A stretch of 5,689 nt of DNA from positions 1-5,689 of the forward strand of contig DFBT01000099.1 in NCBI GenBank assembly GCA_002366725.1, in the 5' to 3' direction. This DNA comes from Caldifarciminota bacterium UBA3073. Lineage in GTDB: Bacteria; Hydrothermota; UBA3073. How positions within the stretch are numbered: the stretch's first letter is position 1; each line of letters begins with the position of its first letter. A program made the position numbers and the translations under genes. Positions 1 through 3,200 of this stretch are shown piece by piece. The notes beneath the pieces were generated by a model, which ran no database searches, was not told where the DNA came from, and was given only the letters and a program-made list of their open reading frames with translations.

Positions 1-45
1 AAAAATCTCGCTGTAACGCCATATGAAATAAGAGGATAGAAAGAA

Positions 46-71
46 CTGACACCAATTTCCTCTCTTTCTCA
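46..71 (+). repeat. Short repeat fragment, copy A
   Basis: This segment begins CTGACACCAATTTCCT and ends in TTTCTCA. It aligns with 1153-1177 (CTGACCCCAATTCCT...TTTCTCA) with about 21 matches over 26 columns and one gap. Read on the minus strand it gives the GG(G/T)GTCAG type of motif often found at the edges of repeated or transposed elements. It is probably a degraded copy of the element also seen at 300-344 and 1119-1177. The similarity is read directly; the mobile origin is inference. Confidence 0.4.
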
Positions 72-299
72 CGCATAATCCAAAAGAAAAACGCCCGATG
101 CCATCAAAGGATGAAATTCCAAGATTTCGTGGTTCTCCGGTCGCAATTATTCATGAAGTACCTATTATTAAGTAATGACGAGAAGAAAGTCGGCGATCTA
201 CTTTGCCTACAGGGAAAGAAGGGGGGAGTGGATGCAACATCAATTTGTTGGATACGGAAAAACAAATGGGAGCCAGGCTATAGAGCAAACTGGGATTGG

Positions 300-325
300 A
301 AATTCCAGATTCGGGTCTGACCCCA
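300..325 (+). repeat. Short repeat, copy B (AAATTCCAGATTC ... CTGACCCCA)
   Basis: The 13-mer AAATTCCAGATTC at 300-312 recurs exactly at 1119-1131. In both places it is followed, after a short variable stretch, by GTCTG and CTGACCCCA (317-325 here, 1153-1161 there). The order and orientation of the blocks are the same, so the two are direct repeats. They lie on either side of the 503-991 gene. This fits two copies of one dispersed element, or the flanks of an inserted segment. Confidence 0.55.
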
Positions 326-344
326 GTGACAGACCCCAGTGACA
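319..344 (+). repeat. Exact 13-bp tandem duplication
   Basis: GACCCCAGTGACA occurs at 319-331 and again directly after at 332-344. A partial third unit, CAGTGACA, follows at 345-352. The first unit overlaps the CTGACCCCA block of repeat copy B, so the tandem probably arose by slippage or repeated insertion within the repeat end. Confidence 0.85.
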
Positions 345-502
345 CAGTGACATTAATGGAAGTATAACCTTGTAGGCAGGCGAACTTGAGTTTTATAGAA
401 CACTTTATGAAAAATGTCTTCAAACAAAATTTACAGAGTCGATGTATCATATAGGAGAAATCCTTTGCGTAGTAGCATTTATACTTATGGAGATTTGGTA
501 AA

Positions 503-991
503 ATGAACGGTCTTACACCTATTATAATAGCTATAATTTCTGTAGTCGGTATTCTCGTTGGTTATATGCTAGAAAGAAGGAAACAAAGAGAATTTGAGAT
601 AAACAAGATTCGAAAAGAATTATATGTGAGACTAATAAAAAACCTAATCGAAGTGTTAGAGTTATTTGAAAAAATGAAGAGGAAAGAGAGTCTACCAGAG
701 CAAATAACGAGAGGTAATGTGGATGACATATATGCCCTCATTGTTAAAAAATATCCTGAGTTGAGCGAGAATTTCAAGCAATTTAGAGAAATAATGACTT
801 TGATGTCTGTTTATGCAACTGATAAAGCCATTAAAGCTTGCGTCGAATTTGCCCAGGAGAGCATTTCGATATTAGAAAAGGATTTAGGTGTTCAGCCTAA
901 TATCGGCAAACTAATACTTAGCTTGAGAAGAACTTTGTTTCCTAAGACAGGAATAACTCCAAAAGACATAAACCTGATTATGTCTAAGTAA
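503..991 (+). CDS. Small membrane-anchored protein of unknown function
   Basis: The gene encodes 162 residues. The start is chosen because ATG 503 follows a modest ribosome binding site (GGAG at 489-492, 10-base gap) and leads straight into a hydrophobic helix. Residues 4-23 are a single membrane segment. They are followed by a very basic, charged stretch (24-62, starting ERRKQREFE), which would sit in the cytoplasm and probably forms a helix or coiled coil. The rest looks all-helical, with YATDKAIKACVEF at 104-116 and LILSLRR at 137-143 followed by TGITPKDI. This layout (N-terminal anchor, helical body, a 'Y-S/T-D..IKA..EF' block, an 'L..LR+.L' block near the C-terminus) resembles a widespread class of short uncharacterised membrane-anchored proteins often found in accessory regions. 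I know of no proven function and see no catalytic motif. It stands alone, more AT-rich than the downstream genes, with related repeats on both sides, so it may have arrived by transfer. Confidence 0.82.
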   Translation: MNGLTPIIIAIISVVGILVGYMLERRKQREFEINKIRKELYVRLIKNLIEVLELFEKMKRKESLPEQITRGNVDDIYALIVKKYPELSENFKQFREIMTLMSVYATDKAIKACVEFAQESISILEKDLGVQPNIGKLILSLRRTLFPKTGITPKDINLIMSK

Positions 992-1118
992 GTCAAAAAT
1001 ATGTCCATATCAGAAAATAATTTATTTAAAGCGTTGCAGTGACCTAACATGTATTAAAGACGACTTATCAACTAAAATTACTTCATTAGCGGGTTTTTGA
1101 ATAAGAAAAAGTGGTTAT

Positions 1119-1177
1119 AAATTCCAGATTCCAGCTCATACGAGTCTGTGACCTGACCCCAATTCCTGCTTTTCTCA
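1119..1177 (+). repeat. Short repeat, copy C
   Basis: This segment starts with the exact 13-mer shared with 300-312, continues through GAGTCTG and CTGACCCCA, and ends with a stretch matching copy A (46-71). It therefore joins the blocks seen separately in copies A and B and is the most complete version in the window. Its minus-strand reading starts GAATTGGGGTCAGGTC, a type of sequence I associate with ends of repeated elements. No transposase gene is attached here. Confidence 0.5.
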
Positions 1178-1199
1178 GAACCCTCTCCCCAAAAAGTTC

Positions 1200-1228
1200 T
1201 TGACATTTTGCTAAATTGGTGATAGAAT
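1200..1228 (+). promoter_or_regulatory. Sigma-70-like promoter with no gene behind it
   Basis: A perfect -35 box TTGACA (1200-1205) is followed, after a 17-base spacer, by TAGAAT (1223-1228), five of six matches to the -10 consensus. A short dyad, TTGGT/ACCAA (1216-1220 and 1230-1234), surrounds the -10 box and could be a weak operator. Transcription would start near 1235 and run rightward into the palindrome-rich region. No open reading frame with a ribosome binding site lies in the next several hundred bases. It could drive a small RNA or a long leader, or be a chance match in AT-rich DNA. Confidence 0.4.
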
Positions 1229-1461
1229 TACCAAATTCACCTTTCAAAGTGCTGCGAATACCCACCCTTTGTGGCAATTCCTCACAAGTGCATAGAAAAC
1301 GGCAACTTATGCAAATTCATCACGTCATAATTTGCTATTCGGGGGTGTAACATTTTTTGCTTTTTTAGGGGGGTGTCGCCACTTTTTTTCTTCGGAAATT
1401 TTTTCTGCCAGGTCCTTCCAAAACCACAACTTATAAAAATTTTTTCAGAAAATTGGTGTCA

Positions 1462-1490
1462 AAAAAGTGTAACGAATCGTTACACTTTTT
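1462..1490. repeat. Perfect palindrome, copy 1 (14-bp arms)
   Basis: AAAAAGTGTAACGA (1462-1475) and its exact reverse complement TCGTTACACTTTTT (1477-1490) are separated by one base. The core GTGTAACG/CGTTACAC is identical in the two further copies at 1587-1607 and 1614-1642. The symmetry suits a dimeric DNA-binding protein. The A-tract before and T-tract after would also suit a two-way intrinsic terminator, although a one-base centre forces a few pairs to open to form a loop. Confidence 0.85.
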
Positions 1491-1586
1491 GGGGCATTTT
1501 GACCACCCTTCCCCAGGGACGGTTTTTCATCAAGTCCTTATAAAATCATTACTTACTGTAATTCGTCAAGATTGGCGATTTTCAAG

Positions 1587-1607
1587 AGTGTAACGTTTCG
1601 TTACACT
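1587..1607. repeat. Perfect palindrome, copy 2 (9-bp arms)
   Basis: AGTGTAACG (1587-1595) and CGTTACACT (1599-1607) are exact inverses around a TTT centre. This copy lacks the long A-tract on its left, and its right flank is ACTTTCGAAA rather than a pure T-tract. Its centre (1597) lies 31 bases, close to three helical turns, from the centre of copy 3 (1628). That spacing puts both sites on the same DNA face. Confidence 0.85.
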
Positions 1608-1613
1608 TTCGAA

Positions 1614-1642
1614 AAAAAGTGTAACGTTTCGTTACACTTTTT
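1614..1642. repeat. Perfect palindrome, copy 3 (13-bp arms)
   Basis: AAAAAGTGTAACG (1614-1626) and CGTTACACTTTTT (1630-1642) are exact inverses around the same TTT centre as copy 2. Read as RNA this is a 13-bp stem with a 3-base loop ending in five U residues, so it could stop transcription in either direction. Read as DNA it is an operator-like site paired with copy 2. Confidence 0.85.
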
Positions 1643-1824
1643 AATGGTTGAAAATAACGGTTTTCCGGTGCAATTTCTCCCAAATTGTTATCAATTCGGG
1701 CATTGCGAATGTTTTCACTTTTCCTGACACGCTTTTTGCTCTTTAAACACAGTGAAAGCTTAATTTCTGATTATGGGTGTGAAGCCCCAAGTGAGGTTTC
1801 ATATGAAATGTGTCCCTTACCTCC

Positions 1825-1847
1825 GACATTGTGAAGAAGACAATGTC
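1825..1847. repeat. Hairpin, 8-bp stem
   Basis: GACATTGT (1825-1832) and ACAATGTC (1840-1847) pair perfectly around the 7-base loop GAAGAAG. No T-run follows, so it does not look like an intrinsic terminator. It may be part of a structured leader upstream of the 2059 gene. A smaller possible stem lies just before it (GAAGCC 1781-1786 with GGTTTC 1795-1800, one G-T pair). Confidence 0.55.
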
Positions 1848-1907
1848 ATTACATGCTCAATCCTGTCAATACATATGGTTGGAGATATTTTTATTTATGT
1901 CTTCTTC

Positions 1908-1990
1908 TCTACCTGACGGTAGACAGGTATGCGAGGTTTGTGCACAGCATCCGTATGGATAAGGTTCGTTCCTGTCTGCCGATAGGTAGA
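1908..1990. repeat. Imperfect 20-bp inverted repeat around a 43-base spacer
   Basis: The segment 1908-1927 (TCTACCTGACGGTAGACAGG) matches the reverse complement of 1971-1990 at 17 of 20 positions. Each arm can also fold on itself: TACCTG/CAGGTA with an 8-base loop (1910-1929), and CCTGTC/GATAGG with a TGCC loop and one G-T pair (1971-1986). Sequences of the type CCTGTCTGCCGACAGG are familiar to me as dispersed intergenic repeats in several uncultured bacterial lineages; that is recollection, not a search result. It ends about 70 bases before the 2059 start and may be transcribed as leader. Confidence 0.65.
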
Positions 1991-2046
1991 TAGTATAGCC
2001 CTGCGTGTCAGATGATGTGCGGGGTATAAAGACGATGTTTATACTT

Positions 2047-2052
2047 GGAGGT
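2047..2052 (+). promoter_or_regulatory. Ribosome binding site fixing the lipoprotein start
   Basis: GGAGGT ends six bases before ATG 2059, which is ideal spacing. The upstream in-frame ATG codons (2005, 2035) lack such a site, and starting there would put a polar stretch in front of the signal peptide. The gene therefore most likely starts at 2059. Confidence 0.9.
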
Positions 2053-2058
2053 CATAGT

Positions 2059-3189
2059 ATGGGAATAAAATTTATAAAGAGTGTGGAGTTATTAATGTTT
2101 TTTGTTTTGGTCTTCCTGGTGTCCTGTTCCTGCGACAAGAGTCCTACGGATGGTGGTAATAATCACTATGACCCGAGGAATGTATCGAGAAGAGAGGGGT
2201 ATGATGTAGTTCCGACCATAGCGGTTGATAATATGGGGACTGTGCATATAGTATGGTCTAATACCCTTGACTTATGGTATTCTTACAAGACTTCAGGGGG
2301 GGATTGGTCAGAACTGGAGAATATAACAAACACACTGAAAGTATCCCATGTGCCGGCTATGGCGGTGGATAATTCTAATAACTTGCATCTTGTGTGGAGG
2401 GAAGGTGAGTGGGGAGAGGATATGAGAATCTATTACTCTATGCATCCTGCAGATAGCACCTGGATGACTCCTGTTCGTATCTCGGAGTCCTATGGTGATA
2501 TACCGAGCATGGGAGTGGATGATGCGGATAATGTACATGTGGCATGGTGGGGATTTGGAGCTGAGTACAGAATGAAATCACTTGGTGGTATATGGAGTCC
2601 AATAGAAGAAATTCCTTTACCAGACGGTGCTAATCTCTCTCTGGCTGTGAGTAGAGATGGAGCGGTGCATGTGGCATCTAATGTTGGTGGGGGGGGATTT
2701 GTCAAGGTATACTATACAATGAAGCCTTTTGATGCTTCCTGGACACAGGCGGTGAGAATCTCGGAGAATTCCACTGTTGATGCTTATCCTCCCGAAATTG
2801 CAGTGGATGAAGATGATTATGTATATGTCTCATGGAGAGAGGGCAAGAAACTGCCTTTCAGAATAAGAAATCCCGACGGCAACTGGGGGGAGATAGACAG
2901 TATACCAGATATTGAGGGTTATCCGTATGCCACTACAGTAGATGCAGATGACAACGGTATATACTTTGTATGGGAAGCGCGCATTGGAGAGAGTAATGAT
3001 GAGATATATTATAAGGCAAAGTACAGTGATAGTACCTGGTCTGATTTACTCAATCTTTCTGACACAGCAGGGATGTCATGGATAAGTAGATATGGTTCCT
3101 TCCTGAAGCATGGTTTATTACACATCACCTGGCAGGATGATACACCAGGAAACTGGGATGTTTTTTACACCGTGATAGAAACACGGTGA
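2059..3189 (+). CDS. Lipoprotein with seven-repeat beta-propeller
   Basis: The protein has 376 residues. Residues 1-22 are a lipoprotein signal peptide: Lys4 and Lys7, a hydrophobic core MFFVLVFL, then lipobox LVSC with Cys23 as the predicted lipid site. After a short polar linker, residues from about 41 to the end are seven repeats of 44-53 residues. Each has the core (A/G)VD..(G/N)xVH(I/V)xW followed by a YY(S/T)M-like strand and an S/D-x-W strand ending in (R/N)(I/L)S. The VHIVW-type blocks fall near 62-66, 109-113, 159-163, 203-207, 255-259, 301-305 and 354-358; the fourth has Ser in place of the Trp. The last repeat lacks its outer W strand, while the N-terminus begins with a matching NVS segment, which suggests ring closure between the two ends. 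The repeats resemble the sialidase/BNR-like propeller class, but I see no sialidase catalytic set. It is probably a surface or periplasmic binding protein. Its stop lies 11 bases before the next start, so the two genes are probably cotranscribed. Confidence 0.93.
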   Translation: MGIKFIKSVELLMFFVLVFLVSCSCDKSPTDGGNNHYDPRNVSRREGYDVVPTIAVDNMGTVHIVWSNTLDLWYSYKTSGGDWSELENITNTLKVSHVPAMAVDNSNNLHLVWREGEWGEDMRIYYSMHPADSTWMTPVRISESYGDIPSMGVDDADNVHVAWWGFGAEYRMKSLGGIWSPIEEIPLPDGANLSLAVSRDGAVHVASNVGGGGFVKVYYTMKPFDASWTQAVRISENSTVDAYPPEIAVDEDDYVYVSWREGKKLPFRIRNPDGNWGEIDSIPDIEGYPYATTVDADDNGIYFVWEARIGESNDEIYYKAKYSDSTWSDLLNLSDTAGMSWISRYGSFLKHGLLHITWQDDTPGNWDVFYTVIETR

Positions 3190-3190
3190 A

Positions 3191-3196
3191 AGGAGG
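3191..3196 (+). promoter_or_regulatory. Strong ribosome binding site for the large secreted protein
   Basis: AGGAGG, extended to AAAGGAGG from 3189, lies four bases before ATG 3201 and begins right after the stop of the preceding gene. Another ATG at 3197 directly abuts the site but is in a different frame and leads nowhere, so 3201 is the start. Confidence 0.9.
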
Positions 3197-3200
3197 ATGT

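Larger units (their letters stand above)
1..502. other. Non-coding AT-rich stretch with repeat fragments
   Basis: I see no convincing gene here. A 69-codon reading frame (111-320, +) and a 99-codon frame on the other strand (151-450) exist, but neither has a usable ribosome binding site or a recognisable protein pattern. The stretch does hold two copies of a short repeat family (46-71 and 300-344), including an exact 13-base tandem duplication. The last part, about 430-502, is the leader of the gene starting at 503. It probably holds that gene's promoter, but no good -35/-10 pair stands out. Confidence 0.6.
992..2058. other. Long intergenic region with palindromes and inverted repeats
   Basis: There is no convincing gene over more than 1 kb. 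A 63-codon frame on the minus strand (1086-1277) has no recognisable content and overlaps a repeat. The region is AT-rich, with many T-tracts and A-tracts, especially 1350-1500. It contains, in order, repeat copy C (1119-1177), a promoter-like sequence (1200-1228), GTGTAAC half-site-like sequences within G/T-rich DNA (around 1341-1390), three palindromes (1462-1642), a 12-bp palindrome TTTCATATGAAA (1797-1808), a hairpin (1825-1847) and a long inverted repeat (1908-1990). The last ones may lie in the leader of the 2059 operon. Confidence 0.7.

Noticed and set aside
111..320. Possible 69-residue protein on the + strand
   Set aside because: The AAGG directly abuts the ATG with no spacing, the sequence resembles no protein I know, and its end runs into the repeat at 300-325.
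151..450. Possible 99-residue protein on the - strand
   Set aside because: It has no recognisable domain or ribosome binding site, is Ser/Leu-rich as expected for a chance frame, and covers the tandem repeat.
1086..1277. Possible 63-residue protein on the - strand
   Set aside because: It overlaps repeat copy C, has no recognisable content and no good start signal. A decayed mobile-element fragment is possible but cannot be shown.
1462..1642. CRISPR array
   Set aside because: There are only three units, they are perfect palindromes with unequal spacing (121 and 31 bases between centres), and there are no spacers of uniform length or cas genes.
2005..2058. Longer start of the lipoprotein at ATG 2005
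   Set aside because: It has no ribosome binding site and would place 18 mostly polar residues before the signal peptide. ATG 2059 has GGAGGT at ideal spacing.
2689..2697. Run of G residues as a possible frameshift site in the lipoprotein gene
   Set aside because: The propeller repeat pattern continues in the same frame on both sides (VHVAS before, VYYTMKPFDASW after), so no frameshift is needed.
2308..2705. Two antisense frames within the lipoprotein gene
   Set aside because: They are shadows of the propeller repeats. Their open length reflects the repeated codon pattern of the sense gene.
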